This document shows positions 10,529-22,318 of a DNA stretch of 64,000 nt, piece after piece (position 1 is the stretch's first letter; every line of letters begins with the position of its first letter). Both the position numbers and the translations under genes were made by a program. Under the pieces are notes generated by a model, which saw only the letters and a program-made list of their open reading frames with translations, did not search any database and was not told the DNA's origin. The stretch lies in assembly GCA_029851415.1 (NCBI GenBank), contig CM056741.1, forward strand, positions 62,362,282 to 62,426,281. The letters run 5' to 3'. This DNA is from Eretmocerus hayati. Its lineage: Eukaryota > Arthropoda > Insecta > Hymenoptera > Aphelinidae.

Positions 10529-11173
10529 CTGTAAACAATTTGTGGGGAGCACAACCACTGGTTGACTTTGAAAATCAACCAACTAATTGCAGTCCTAGCG
10601 GGAACCACTGGTTGACCACCGAATTCAACCTCTGGTTAGAATATTTTCACAGTGAACATGCGCATAGGGATAATTATGGGACCCAGGAGATTGGCAAGTG
10701 ATGGTACCCGGACGACATTTTTGGGTCAGACAAGTTTCTTCCTGTTTCTTGATGGACAGATAGAAGAAAGAATATCAATGGTGGCTGCGCAAGCCTTTTC
10801 GGTCAAAATTCTAAGTCAAGCAACGTTTTCGCGATTCAGGTTCCGGATTGGTGACCACCTGTCTCAGTTTGCGAAGCCTATGAGTTGACCGAAAAAGCTC
10901 GCGCAGCCACCGCTGACATTTCTCTCTCTATTTGGCCATGAAGAAACACGAAGAAACTTGTTTGGCACAAAAAATGTCGTCCCGGCGCCACTGTTAAACA
11001 ATCCCATGAGTCCAACATTATCCCTATTCCGGTGCCCATATTCGCTAGGGTAACATTAATTTCTGAATGGTTGGATTTGAAAGGCAACCAGTGGTTACAT
11101 TTTCAAACCCGGGCTTGACTTTTCAACCAGGTTGATATCTTTGGTTAGATATCAACCAATTTTTTACAGAGTA
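10529..11173. mobile_element. Long-armed inverted-repeat element
   Basis: The ends read ACTGTAAACAATTTG on the left and, in complement, ACTCTGTAAAAAATTGG on the right. Subterminal ACCACTGGTTG motifs (about 10554 and 10602) have an inverted counterpart near 11084. The interior is also palindromic: 10660-10815 pairs with about 10885-11045. The two halves even encode similar short peptides on opposite strands, both with TSFF.FL.GQIE. No transposase is present. ACGAA lies immediately outside both ends (10522-10526 and 11173-11177), a possible 5-bp target duplication, but it overlaps the repeat end and is uncertain. Confidence 0.7.
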
Positions 11174-11177
11174 CGAA

Positions 11178-11729
11178 AAGAATCCTTCGGTCTTGGGATA
11201 TCACTATAGGCCCAGGGAATGAAATTTTCCCGTGTATGACTCCACCCCGTGATTTTTGGGTTTCCGCCGTTTCATGGCACTCCATCCACAATGATATGTC
11301 AGATGAACAAACTTATTTGAGAAGACCCGATATTTTCTAGACCATCCACGGTACACATTGCAAATCCAAATATTCTCTTGATCATCTGAGAAAATCCAAA
11401 TTGATCGATTCACCTCGTATTTATTGTAATTGGGACATTATAAAACCGTTCATGTTCCGGTAAGCTTTCGGAGCAAGAATTCTCAGTTACTAAAAAAAAT
11501 TTAAAGTCGATAAAAACTATCATGGCATTCAAATTCAACTCATTGCTCAACATCATGCTCAGTCTGGAAAATCGAATCGTTCATGTCGGCCCAGTACAAG
11601 TTGGGAGAGTTGCCATACTCGCGCAGAACTCGCGGTTACGGTGTCTAAACCGAGTGTACCACCGCAGATCCGGCAAACCTCACAGTTTCTCCCCCTCCCT
11701 CCCTAAGCTCAGTTCACGCATGTCCAGAC
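11178..11729. other. Unassigned spacer
   Basis: No gene recognised. The frames here are short and overlap on both strands. Confidence 0.4.
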
Positions 11730-11732
11730 TCA

Positions 11733-12060
11733 CCAGGAGAGTGTTTCAGATCCGGATCACGGATTTGGCTAAAACTCTGGCAATAGTCTTCTTTCAGCAC
11801 CAAAAGATGAAACCTAAAATCATAGACCCTAACGCTCAAGCGTTTTTGAGCTACAGCCAAGAACATTAGCATTGCCCATATAGGCCAATGTTAAAAATCA
11901 TACATATAGGTATACCTGCAATGCTAATGTTCTTGGCTGTAGCTCAGAAATACTTGAGCGTTAGGGTCTATAATTTTGGGTTTCATCTTTTGGTGCTGAA
12001 AGGAGACTATTTTCAAAGTTTCAGCCAAATCCGTGACCCGGATCTGAAACACTCTCCTGG
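11733..12060. mobile_element. Palindromic MITE, copy 1 (complete)
   Basis: A 328-bp near-perfect palindrome. It starts CCAGGAGAGTGTTTCAG and ends with the complement. Arms share GATCCGGATCACGGAT-type sequence, CACCAAAAGATGAAAC and CCTAACGCTCAAGCG. The target repeat TCA lies on both sides (11730-11732 and 12061-12063). A 3-bp target site fits the PIF/Harbinger group, but there is no transposase to confirm this. The central segment (about 11860-11930), with GGTATACCT and CAATGCTAATG, recurs in four other MITEs in this window. Confidence 0.88.
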
Positions 12061-12063
12061 TCA

Positions 12064-15000
12064 GTGCATTACCGCCAAATCCCCCTCTCCCCCTTTCTCC
12101 CTTGTCAAAGTACGACTGTGCGCCCATTAGGCACCCGTCGGATTGCTTTATTAATGCTAATCGTGGATTTAGCTAGCGATTTTCGCCCTTTGAACGCTTC
12201 GCAACCCGCCGACCTCATCAGTCGGATATCCTGATATCTCATCAGTCGGTTTGACGGGACAAGGAAATTAAAATGACGTTAGCTCTCTCTGGGTCTCATA
12301 CGAATTCGTCAGGTTAAAGTTCGAAGGGGGATTATTAAATCGATTTAGATGCTGTGTCTCGTACTCTCCGACAGTTCGTCTCAAATTTATCTGGAAATGT
12401 TCATCTTTGCTCCCAAGTTGTGGGGTATCATATAGTATCATCTCAGATGTGGAAAGGTGGTTAGGAATAGGTGAACTTTACTTGGGCGACTCGTTCATTT
12501 GCGTATTTTGGGGAAAAATTTCAACCTTGTACATTTCGAGGGTAAAATAATTCGTAACAATGAAATCATTGGTGGAAATTAGTAGTAAATCCAGGTAATT
12601 TTCATTGACTCTATGGCGAGAACCAGATGATCGTTAGAATGTCGTTTCTTTTTCAGGCACTTGAAGATTCTTACCCAAAATTTAGGAAAAACATGGTATT
12701 TATACACAATTGATGAAAGTTTCCTCGAATGAAGGCCTTCATTTTCAGCAACAACAACTTTTACGAGTAAATGCGTCAGGATCTCTCGCCTCCTAGAAGT
12801 AGCCAAGAGTACTCGAATAAATTCCACCGATTCCTTATTTTGTACACTATTCTTTGAGCTTTTGTCAATGAACCGAGGATGGCAATCGTGTGTCAAGCAA
12901 TACAGGAATGTCAACTTCGACGATGTTCTCTACGACAACTTTGTCCAAGAAAGCTAGTATCTACTACGTACCGTGCATTCTTTGACTTGCCTTAGCACAT
13001 GTCGGGAACAAATTTAAAAGTGAGCTCCTAAGATCTCAACAGTAAAGACTTTTTGATTGCTTTCCGCTTGGGTGCAGTATAAGATGGCACCGTTTGCCAA
13101 AGCTTTATTGTTTTCAAGAGAAACGCTCCTTTGACGACAGAGATGATGAGAACGTCCTGCCGCTTGCAACAAAAATCATTCCACAGCGGATGAGAAAAAT
13201 TGTCTTTTCTCTGCTCCTTGGATTCTTTGAGGTGAAGATCGGGGAGGTCTCCCTGTTTCTCAAGGACTTCTGCTACCTTTGATATTGTTTCAACTTCCGC
13301 CGAGACATTTCTCTTCTTGCTAAAGTTTATTTTGACAATACTTTATTCCAGTTTTGAAGGCAGTTCACGATTACTTGTAAAAACGCACAATTCTGATAAA
13401 ATGCGAGAGAAAATTTGTTATTCAATGACTATTATCCAAATCATTGGATACTTCCCATTCCTTTGGGGCTTGTGGTTTCATAACATGAAAATCTCCGGAC
13501 CAGAACGGTATGCGGCCATTCCAGATTTTTAAAAAACTGCTTCGGTATTTTAGAGGATACTTTTATTGGTAGATATTTTCGGGGATAATTATTCTTGGGT
13601 CGTACTTATAAACTTCTATTTCAGATAAGGTCATGGGAATTTTCCCAAGAGATGATTTGTAATAAAAACAGCCTCTGAAATGCGGAAGCGATTTGTTGAA
13701 AATCTGAAATGGACTCATACCGTTCTGATTGAGAGCCCTTGTCATGAAAGTGGTCAGAATGCTTCAATATTGCACGATCCCTATGCTATCAAAGATACTA
13801 CAGCTAAAGAGGCTTTTCTGACAAAGTCAAAGCTGGAAATGGGCTTCCTGTGGTTTGCGGATATTGGACCATCAATCAATTGAGCTTACGGCTAATGGTT
13901 TATATTCCAAGAATTTTAGATCGATTGCGTATTACGCTTGCATCAATCGATAGGGCTTACATTCTGGGAAACTCATCTATTTGTTGAATTAATGCTCACT
14001 ATGAGTACACTTCGAAGCTCTCCGCACTGTCATAGTAGATAGAGATTGATGATGTATGTACATATTTGATATTTTATTTCAACCTTACTCCGACAAATGG
14101 AACCAGAAATTTAATAAATGTGAGGCCCTTGTTTCTAATTTAAACAGTAATATCGCAAAGTGGCCGTCAAATTTAGCGACAACACTATTTTATCCTTCAG
14201 AATAATAGGATCATTAAGAAATTTGAAATCCACGCATAATTTTTTCGATCAGCTGTGGAAATAATGGTAGGAATTCCAGCGGTAGTACCTCGAGATGATC
14301 TATAACTAAGGGATGAAAAACCTCCTCTACGCTCAAACTATTGTCCTGTGACCCTAATCCAGTTCTTGCATGACCTTGTCCAATCAACTACCAAAACTAG
14401 CGCAAGAAGTTTCGACCACACCCGAAGTGTCGATCGGAGCCATTGCAATGACACTCGGAACGAGCGCCAACCGAGCGATGTCCTTGAAACCTACAAAAAA
14501 GCTCATCATTGCAACGCAACCAAAGTGCGCACGTGCTCCAAACGACTCTCAACTTAAAATCTCTCACGCCACACTACTGTAGTACAGGAGACATCCTTTG
14601 GCCACAGATTACTGCGCACCACGTGTTCTTCAGTAGTACGAGTCGAGCTTTAGTCAGGCAATTATCGTACGATATTTCAGCTCAATAGTCCGCAGCCTAA
14701 CCTCGTGCCAGATTTCACATCGTAGTTATATCCACGGTTATATCCACGTCGTCGTAGAACATGTAGAAATACGGGTGACCACAGCACTAGCAGCAGATGC
14801 AGCAGCGGGTAGAAAACATGGTGGCGCATAAACGTCGCGTAAATTGGCCGGAAGTGAACGGGCCATGGTGGCAGTGGTGGTGGTGGCCCACAGAGCAATG
14901 TGGTATGGTATGGTACCACCTGCAGCCATTTGTCAGCTCGACGCTTGAGATGAACGCGTTGGTGAACGAACGAGCGAGAGAGGAAGGGAGAGGCTGCACC

Positions 15001-18000
15001 GCAAACAGCTCGTCGTAATTTACACTAAAGTCGATTCGAAGATGCGTGTAACGTGTGCGTGAGGTTAGATGCGTCGATATGAATTTGTCCGTGGTGTGCG
15101 GTGATGAAATGTTCGGGAGATTTGAGCAGTGCATTGAAACTTCGATGTCTTGTGATGTAGTTTCCGCAGGTAAGGTTTGTGGCTTTTGTGAAGTCTCTGT
15201 CTCTATGATCCGAGGATTTGCGGAACTCGATTGTCAGGTTCACTGATCGTATGATATCTATGCGGGGTTCGATTGTACCATTCGTTACAATATTGAAAAT
15301 TGTAGAGCTTCGGAGGTTTGAGTTCATAAAAAGTGCATTTTTAATTTGATCAGACGTTGTGGTACAAGAACATAACATACAATAGTGATGAAACGCTGCA
15401 AACTGACAAGCTAGGATGAAGATTAAAAAGAAAGACAACCGAAGCTCCGAAAGTGATCGAGTATGGGGAGATTTTCCAATCGTGGAAGATACACTATTTA
15501 GTTACATTTTTTTTCATTAATGGATTCTATGTCAGTTCGAGCAATGAAATGTAACTTTTCGCTGATGCAATGGATACTCTCGAGATGAGTATCGCAAAGA
15601 AGTAACGGTGATACGCCAAAGTGGGTCACAAAGTCAAAGTCCTTTGATATCGGAACTTGTCGTTGAACTTGATGTCGCCCAAACTCTCCAAAGTCCATCC
15701 TGGACTATCACATTCGCAATTCCCATGCATTTAACATCGTCCTCTTAGAGAACTTCGAAGTTTCTTACTCGATCAGGAGAATGAGCATGCCGCATCTCTT
15801 ATACCCTAAAGAATTAAATTTCTACTCAACCAGATGGGAATTCTTACCAGCACATAAATTTTGAATCACGATCATCACAGACTTTGGTATTCATCATTGC
15901 ATTCATCAGAGATTTCTAACCTTCAAATTCAGAATCTTTTCTTCGCCAAAAAAATCGTGATACTTCCGTTCTACACTGCAAAAATCACAAAAATCAACAA
16001 ATCTTTCCGAATGAATTTCACTCTCGATCATTCATCTCGTACACCATCAGCCCCACATTCCCTCGACACTTCATAATCACTCACAAGCTCATACAACTTC
16101 ACGAGAGCAGGAAAAGGAAGCATAGCTTATACTTCCGCCCAGCCGTATTAGCTGTGGCGATGCGACTCGAGGCCTATATCTCCAAGCTTCCGGTGTACTT
16201 CCGTGATAGCTTCTCACAGAGTCAACGATCGAATGCAACCCGGGGGGCTTCGCTACCTCTCTCTTGTCCCGCATCAGCATAGTATAGAGTGCCTAACCTC
16301 AACTCACCCCCTCTCCCCTTTTATAATTCGATTCAGCTCCCCAAGACTGATAAGACTTTAACTCGCTCAGGCGCGTGATAAATAAATTACTGTGGCGCGT
16401 ATTACTTTACGCAGCAACCGAGCCGCGGTTTTCCCCTTTTCAACCAACCTCAATTACAATCTTAATGAAGACGAATGAACATCATTCCCATCATTCCACC
16501 CCTCCCCCTCTCCTTCCTTCCCTTCTTCCGTGTCATAGAAACTGCGGCCTATATAGGCTTGAATCAATTAGCCGTGTACAGATATAGGTTAAGGTTTTAC
16601 TCGCGCGCCACTTGTTTCGGCTCCATTGGCCCTCATTATTCTAGCTGAGACGACTACTCCAGAATCCGAAGCTCTCTTTTCCAACGTTATATCGATGAAC
16701 AGAAATCGAAGCATCGAAGCGAGCACTGCATGCTTTGCATCGGGTGGTTGTGGAGGCATTTTTTCTCGAGCCTACTCCAATTATTTGCGTTGGCTTCGGT
16801 TCCGACCCGGTAACTCTGCGCTGATGTTCACTCAAGCCTACACATCTTCATAATGGTGGTGGTAGTGGGGTTGATTTTTTTCTTGGGTCATTGGACTTTG
16901 AGGTTGGTGATTTTATTCCAGAAATCGGCTGCAGTGGGAATTCGATGAAGCGGACTGTAGTGCCGTCTGCGAGTATGCTTCGCTGCTTGTCTCGTGACCG
17001 ATCGAGCGTTGACTTTGGCCCTTAGAGAATTGCTCGTTCTTTTTAACTTCGAGTGTTTCTTCGACCTGTAAGGCTGTTGTAGTCTCTCGACTGAGACTAG
17101 AGATTTGTATGTACATTGATTTGCACATTGCTGTTGACAATGTTATCTGATTGATGGTTGGAAATCTTCATGCGGTCTATATGGTGCATGTACGAAGCAT
17201 CATACTTTCAAATGTTACAAACACATGGGCCCACATTTTTTTTCGATCGCGACTTTGTTATGAGGACTTGTGATAATCTTAGCTCTAATTGTGGACAGGC
17301 TCAAAAAATATTGGACTTTTTTCTACTATTAGAGCTTCATCAGCCTTTCCTCAAGGCTACTTAATTCCAAAGAAGAATATCAATTAAAATTAAATGAAAT
17401 AGATTAAAATAAAAAATATCCGACTTGACTCGGAACCTCGTTTTGGGGAGAACATTGAGATTTTTCTTCTTTCAGCGTGATGTGAAATTTGATGAAAATT
17501 TTTTGTATAAGGAATTTTAAACATCTCGCCGTCACGCGGTCTATTTTCTTTCAACTTTGTTCAAGTTTAAATAAGATAGATTTTGAAAAACAAACTTTTC
17601 CATTCATACCTCCGTAAATTCTCCAATGAAACCCTAAGTCAAGTCGATCTGTGACTTTGCTCAAGATATACTTGTTGTTTACCATTCGAATAACGAAGTT
17701 ATATTTTTTCCTTGACGAACATCAGTCGAAGTCGTCCTGTAACCATGTAAGGAACTGGAGTCATGAACAAAGCTAATGTCACTTTCGTATTGCTCCAATA
17801 AATGCAACATGAGAAAGGAACAATCATACATACTTTTCGAACCTAAATTTTGGAATTTCTTTCTTCCCGTTCAAGTTCCCGTTTGAATGACAAAAAACCA
17901 TAACCAATTAACAAAAATCACTGCATGAATATCATTTATGTTCTTCGTGAATTTTTCAAGAAAGAAGGTTTGATTCATGGAAGAAAAGATATCCAAGTGA

Positions 18001-18285
18001 TAATTCTACTTGAAATTGACCGCTTCGTTTATTGGACAATATGAATATGAGTGACAAAAGTCATCCCACAACTGATGAAAAATCATACATGAAGAAATAG
18101 GAAGTCATACAAAATTCGTCTGCATCTCTGTCAGCTGTTGGAATGAAAAGAACACGAAGCAGGGCGTGCACAGTCGGACACAAACGCGCTACTTGTATTC
18201 CGTTAAAAGCTTTTGCTCGTTTGGTCGTACCGGCAAAGTGTGTCGTTCGAGTCGAGTCCGTGGAGGCAGGTTGAACTCCCTCTTC
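12064..18285. other. Unassigned sequence, no gene recognised
   Basis: About 6.2 kb with short frames only. Candidates such as 13317-13532 (71 aa, hydrophobic) and 13680-13883 (67 aa) resemble no family I can name. A GC-rich patch at about 14700-15060, with GGTGG-rich text and overlapping frames on both strands, could be a promoter or 5' exon region of a host gene, but no splice-supported coding sequence can be built. Another GC-rich patch lies at 16090-16660. No mobile-element ends were seen. Confidence 0.4.
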
Positions 18286-18306
18286 CTCTCTCTCTCTCTC
18301 TCTCTC
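18286..18306. repeat. Short (CT)n microsatellite
   Basis: About 20 bp of CT repeat, not tied to a recognisable LINE end. Confidence 0.85.
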
Positions 18307-18309
18307 ACT

Positions 18310-19130
18310 GCGCTAATGGTTCATTTTGAAATTTGCCCGCGAATGGGTGAAAAGTGCGCACAACTGTACAGAGTGAGAGAATGAGAGGGATGAAAAGAGG
18401 AGTCTAGCCTCAGCGAGGGAAAAAACAAAATTCAAATGCCGTGTTGATGGCGAGCTTTGGCATAGAGGATGACAGGCTGGGCCATAGAAACTTTTTACAG
18501 TACTCTGCAAACTGTGCTTTCACGTAGCAATAATAGCCGATGGTGTGCCGGATATTGAAGGTGACCATAACCACCGGATATTTCACGTTGTGATAGAATT
18601 ATTTTATACGATAATGGGTGATGCGTGGTAACGGAGAGTTGAGTTTCTCGGAAATTCATTCATTTTAATGTCCGAAGGATTAGCGAGTGCGAAATTCTTG
18701 TATTCGTGTTTCAATTTATTTGATCACAGAATATTTTACCTCTTATCTAAATGTTTGTTTATTCCTTTTAACCTCGTAACTGTAAATTGATTCACGAAAA
18801 TTCGTAGAATATTCAGAAACTGAACAGATTATTGGTTCACGTGAACAAATATCCGTATATTGGTAATTTGTTCGTTGATGTAATGAACGTTTCGGGATTA
18901 GCGAGGGTTTGACCAATGGTTATTTGCTGTTACATTCTATCTGATTAATCCACTACATGCTAATGGCATTTAGGCAAATCAAGCTTTTCAGTTGATTGGA
19001 TAGAATCGAATCATCCAAATGATAATTGTATGATCGAGCAGCCTTTGTGAGAAAAGTCAGGAGTTTGACTGTTTACTTCCAAAATTTTCCATTACGATTC
19101 TTTAAGTGAAAACGTATGACACTGACAAGG
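18310..19130. other. Unassigned sequence before the nested element
   Basis: AT-rich, no gene recognised. Confidence 0.4.
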
Positions 19131-19179
19131 ATAGCATCAGGTCTGCGATATACGGATCTTGATGGAACTTTGGGAATCA

Positions 19180-20263
19180 TGACGGGTGCACCGGGAGGCG
19201 GTGACGGATAACAGGATATGTGGGGGTGGTAGGGGTATTTTTTGAATGATAAGAACTCATAGTTTTTATGCTAGGGATGTCAGGGCCACTACCCCGCACA
19301 ATGATTGTATATAAAACACACATCACCCACGCACACTAACGTAACTTAAGTTATCCGCCGTGATCGTCACCGCGGCGCAATGCCACGGCCATACCGGCTA
19401 CCCGTCCAGCCTCGACGTGCGGGCGCACGTGAGGCTGTAAAAAAAAAGAAAAAACACAAAAAAAACTTAGACGGCGAGAGTTCCGCCTCTACTGGTCTCG
19501 GGTAAAAACTAACCCTGATTCTTTTTTTGTCGTTCTTATATAGGCAAGATGAAATAGAAACCGTACGCCTGGGAAGCGTACGATTGAATGTCGTATCTAA
19601 TTGTACGCCGGAACGGCGTACGAATCGTATGTAGAAACTTGCATGGAAACATGCGTACGGGTGAAGAGCGTACGCATATATGCCGCTGATGGCCATCACG
19701 TGATTTATTAATACCCTGAGTACGGTCGATGAGCGTATGTTTCTGATAGGAAATGCTGCCTAATCCTTAATTTCATGGATATTCTTAAGATCGTATGCTG
19801 ATCGAACGTACGTTATTTGGATTGAATTATGGCTACTAAATAAAACCAATGGTAGGCTCAAAATGTGTACGCCTGATGGGCGTACGCGGTTAAAACACAA
19901 ACTTGACACTTAGTTTCGTACGCCTGATGGGCGTACGTTTTTCGCGGTGAGTTACGACTAATTTATATCTTAGAAACGCCTTTGAGCTGCCGTACGCCTG
20001 ATGGGCGTACGGCTTTTTACTGTTTGCCATCCGTACGTTGCAAGACCGTACGAATGGCATATATTGCGATTGTAATTCTCGTAACGATGTTTTGGTCACG
20101 AGTTGTACGCTTAAGCGGCGTACGTTTCGATTACCTTTTCTTTTGTGAAAATTTCTACATTCGTAACATACATGCACACATGCGATGAAAACGGCACGAT
20201 TGGGTGAAAATTGATTAAAAAATTACATAAAATGATAATTTAATGAAGATTAGGTTATCGTCA
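19180..20263 (-). repeat. 3' LTR with hairpin cluster
   Basis: On the element's own (minus) strand a TATA-like ATATAAAT lies at 19968-19961 and an AATAAA polyadenylation signal at 19709-19704, in the order expected for U3-R-U5. Between about 19562 and 20124 there are ten hairpins with CGTAC-type arms. The clearest are at 19562-19582, 19603-19622, 19651-19677, 19867-19886, 19917-19937, 19990-20012, 20026-20058 and 20105-20124; degenerate ones lie near 19718 and 19791. Three share the sequence GTACGCCTGATGGGCGTAC. Short ORFs in the LTR (110, 95 and 68 aa) are by-products. Confidence 0.9.
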
Positions 20264-20369
20264 ATCGGCCCCGAATTTTATAAGCGATTTTCACTCATCA
20301 TTCAGCATACTTGAAAAGAGGCGTTAACCCTGACGTTTATTGAAATCTTTGAATTTTCATTGAATCTCT

Positions 20370-22205
20370 TTAGATACACATATACGTTACGGCTTCTGTC
20401 GACTGCTGCTCCACTGTTGGGACGGCGTTGGTGTGCTCTCGCACGATGCGCATCCGGATTGTCGGGTTCGGTTCGTCCGGCACGGGGGACATCATATGAG
20501 CTCGGAACGTCGATGGTGGTGCTTCGGTAGTTGCTGTACGTCGCAGATGCTCGGGGGTGGCCGGCGTCGGTGGTATCTGGAGTGAGCTATTCATAACGTC
20601 GTCTAGGTCCATTAGACCCATCGGCGAAAGTTCGTTACGGAGTTCTTCGATGCCTTGCGTCCGGAACGTGGCCGCCGGGCTCGGCAGAGGAGTGATATCC
20701 TCTAGGAACCTCGAGAAATGCAGGTTCAGGGACGGGCTTGCAGCAATGGTGGCCGACGAGATGGTGTACTCGAAAACGGCGTGAGTTGTCGATGCGAGCA
20801 TGGCGTCTGAAGGACCGTATGCGGGGTGCAGCGGAGTGGACGTGGTCGCTCGAGCGATGTCCGCCGGCATCGGCAGAATCGGAGCGGAATGGTCGCTTGG
20901 GCCGACTGTGACGCTGAGCGATTGTGTTGTAAAGCTACTCGCCAATACTGCTTCAACTTCCTCGACGGTGGTGCCTGTTTCAACCTCCTCGACGGTGGTG
21001 CTATTGCTCGTCGACGCGATGTTCTCTTGCTGGACCGAGGTGGTCGGCTGTGGTGCACTTGCGAGTCCAGCCGTTGGCGTTGATCCATTCCCTCGCGCTT
21101 TCTTCGTCCTCTTGGCCTGCTGACGTGGCCGAGACGTGGCCCTGCTTTGCCTCTTAGTCGTTCGGGGTCGAGTGGCGCGCTCCGCGGTCACCGGAGCCTC
21201 TTCGTCGCCCTCGTTTTCTCGCTGCTCCTGCTCCCTCTCCAATTTCTTCCGCAGCCGATAATTACGTAGGCGGAGGGCTTCCTTGTCCAGATTCACGAAG
21301 CCTTTCACGTAGTCGATGAGGGCTTCGCCATCGACAGGGTGGAGTGTCTCTTCGTACGTCTGGCACAGGGCACGGTAGACCTGTACGTCGATGGGCATTG
21401 TTTGTTCGCTAAGCACACAAGGATCACGGGCACTATGTTCCACGTCACCGTGATTTGCGCACTGCACACTGATTGCACTAACACTTGCCTCGGCGACACT
21501 TTGTCTAACTTTGTTCTCACTCGAACGCAGATCACTTTTGGAGCAAGCGGCTTCGTCATCCGACGATGAGATGAGATCAATTATAACAGGCGCGGTGTGC
21601 AGCGTGACTGAGGCGCTCCAGTTTGCGTTCCGTGCAGCGCGCTCTTTTCTCGTGCGTCGGTTTCGATGAGCGGCGGGGGCAGCTTTTCCCTCTCCCCACT
21701 GCGAGGGCATAGCGGGGGTGCGAGAAGGCCCTCGGACGGTTGTCGCCGCTGTCGTGATGGGGACTCCCTCTTCCGAGCCAGAGCCATATGCGGATGACGA
21801 CGAGGATGGCTCCTCGCGTTCCTCTCCGTCGGAGGCGAGCGCTATTGTCGATAAGGAGCCAAGACTGCGGTCCAGGTCGAGATTGTTTTCGATGTTGTTG
21901 AAGTCAGGATATGATGGGCCTTGAGGCAGCTCGGGCCAGATTTCTCGGGGCGTGTCGTCGCCTTGGCGCGAGAAACAGGGCTGCGGCTCGCATCCTACAG
22001 AGAAGTCGCTTGAGGCACCAGCGCTAGTGCGCGAGCTCCAATGTAGTTCCCGCTTCTTGATTGGCAGACGGATAGTCGCTGTCCCGATGTCGTCCTCGTC
22101 CGAGGTGGTGTCCTCCGAGTCACTCGGCCACCATCCTCCAGGAGCTCCGGCGAGCCAGCGCCGAGGTCTTGAAGGCGACTTCTGGATTTGGGCAACGTTG
22201 TCCAT
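20370..22205 (-). CDS. Unknown protein of the LTR element, 611 aa
   Basis: I do not recognise this protein. The frame is open from 22601 (743 codons). I favour the ATG at 22205 (codon 133 of the long frame), because a TATA box and initiator lie just upstream. In long-frame numbering it shows: acidic serine-rich stretches (about 159-172 and 256-279); a likely SUMO-interacting motif, VIIDLISSSDDE at 339-350; a charged, probably helical or coiled-coil segment (about 428-465, DYVKGFVNLDKEALRLRNYR); a very basic run with nuclear-localisation character (about 476-503); a duplicated TTVEEVE (535-550); and a long Ser/Thr/Pro-rich tail. No Gag homology region, zinc knuckle, protease or polymerase motif is visible. 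The composition suggests a nuclear, largely disordered protein. An intact 1.8-kb frame in an element without gag-pol implies selection or very recent spread. It may be a captured host gene or an accessory protein. Confidence 0.65.
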   Translation of the reverse strand: MDNVAQIQKSPSRPRRWLAGAPGGWWPSDSEDTTSDEDDIGTATIRLPIKKRELHWSSRTSAGASSDFSVGCEPQPCFSRQGDDTPREIWPELPQGPSYPDFNNIENNLDLDRSLGSLSTIALASDGEEREEPSSSSSAYGSGSEEGVPITTAATTVRGPSRTPAMPSQWGEGKAAPAAHRNRRTRKERAARNANWSASVTLHTAPVIIDLISSSDDEAACSKSDLRSSENKVRQSVAEASVSAISVQCANHGDVEHSARDPCVLSEQTMPIDVQVYRALCQTYEETLHPVDGEALIDYVKGFVNLDKEALRLRNYRLRKKLEREQEQRENEGDEEAPVTAERATRPRTTKRQSRATSRPRQQAKRTKKARGNGSTPTAGLASAPQPTTSVQQENIASTSNSTTVEEVETGTTVEEVEAVLASSFTTQSLSVTVGPSDHSAPILPMPADIARATTSTPLHPAYGPSDAMLASTTHAVFEYTISSATIAASPSLNLHFSRFLEDITPLPSPAATFRTQGIEELRNELSPMGLMDLDDVMNSSLQIPPTPATPEHLRRTATTEAPPSTFRAHMMSPVPDEPNPTIRMRIVREHTNAVPTVEQQSTEAVTYMCI

Positions 22206-22238
22206 TCTGTTCTCTTCGCGTGTCCACGCTTGAAGACT

Positions 22239-22275
22239 AAATGATGATTCGAACGAGCACTGCTGTGCTTTTATA
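22239..22275 (-). promoter_or_regulatory. Internal Pol II promoter (TATA plus initiator)
   Basis: On the minus strand TATAAAAG occupies 22275-22268. TCATTT, which fits the arthropod initiator consensus TCAKTY, is at 22244-22239, with its A at 22242, about 33 nt from the first T of the TATA box. A 36-nt leader would then run to the ATG at 22205. The spacing is what a focused insect promoter shows. Confidence 0.6.
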
Positions 22276-22295
22276 GGGCGAGTTTCCCTGCTTCT

Positions 22296-22318
22296 CCGTA
22301 CGCTGTAGGACCGTACGG
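22296..22318. repeat. CGTACG hairpin upstream of the internal promoter
   Basis: CCGTACG and CGTACGG arms around a 9-nt loop, about 20 bp upstream of the internal TATA box. It is the same hairpin type that recurs ten times in each LTR, and it is the only clear copy in the interior of the element. Confidence 0.75.

Noticed and set aside
10982..10989. GGCGCC as another LTR primer site
   Set aside because: It lies within the arm of the inverted-repeat element and the rest of the primer-site sequence is absent.
14677..15134. Overlapping frames of 63-115 aa in a GC-rich patch as a host exon
   Set aside because: Open on both strands, low complexity, and no splice sites or domain that support one reading.
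19890..20177. 95-aa frame present in both LTRs
   Set aside because: It lies across the hairpin cluster and exists twice only because LTRs are duplicates; no domain.
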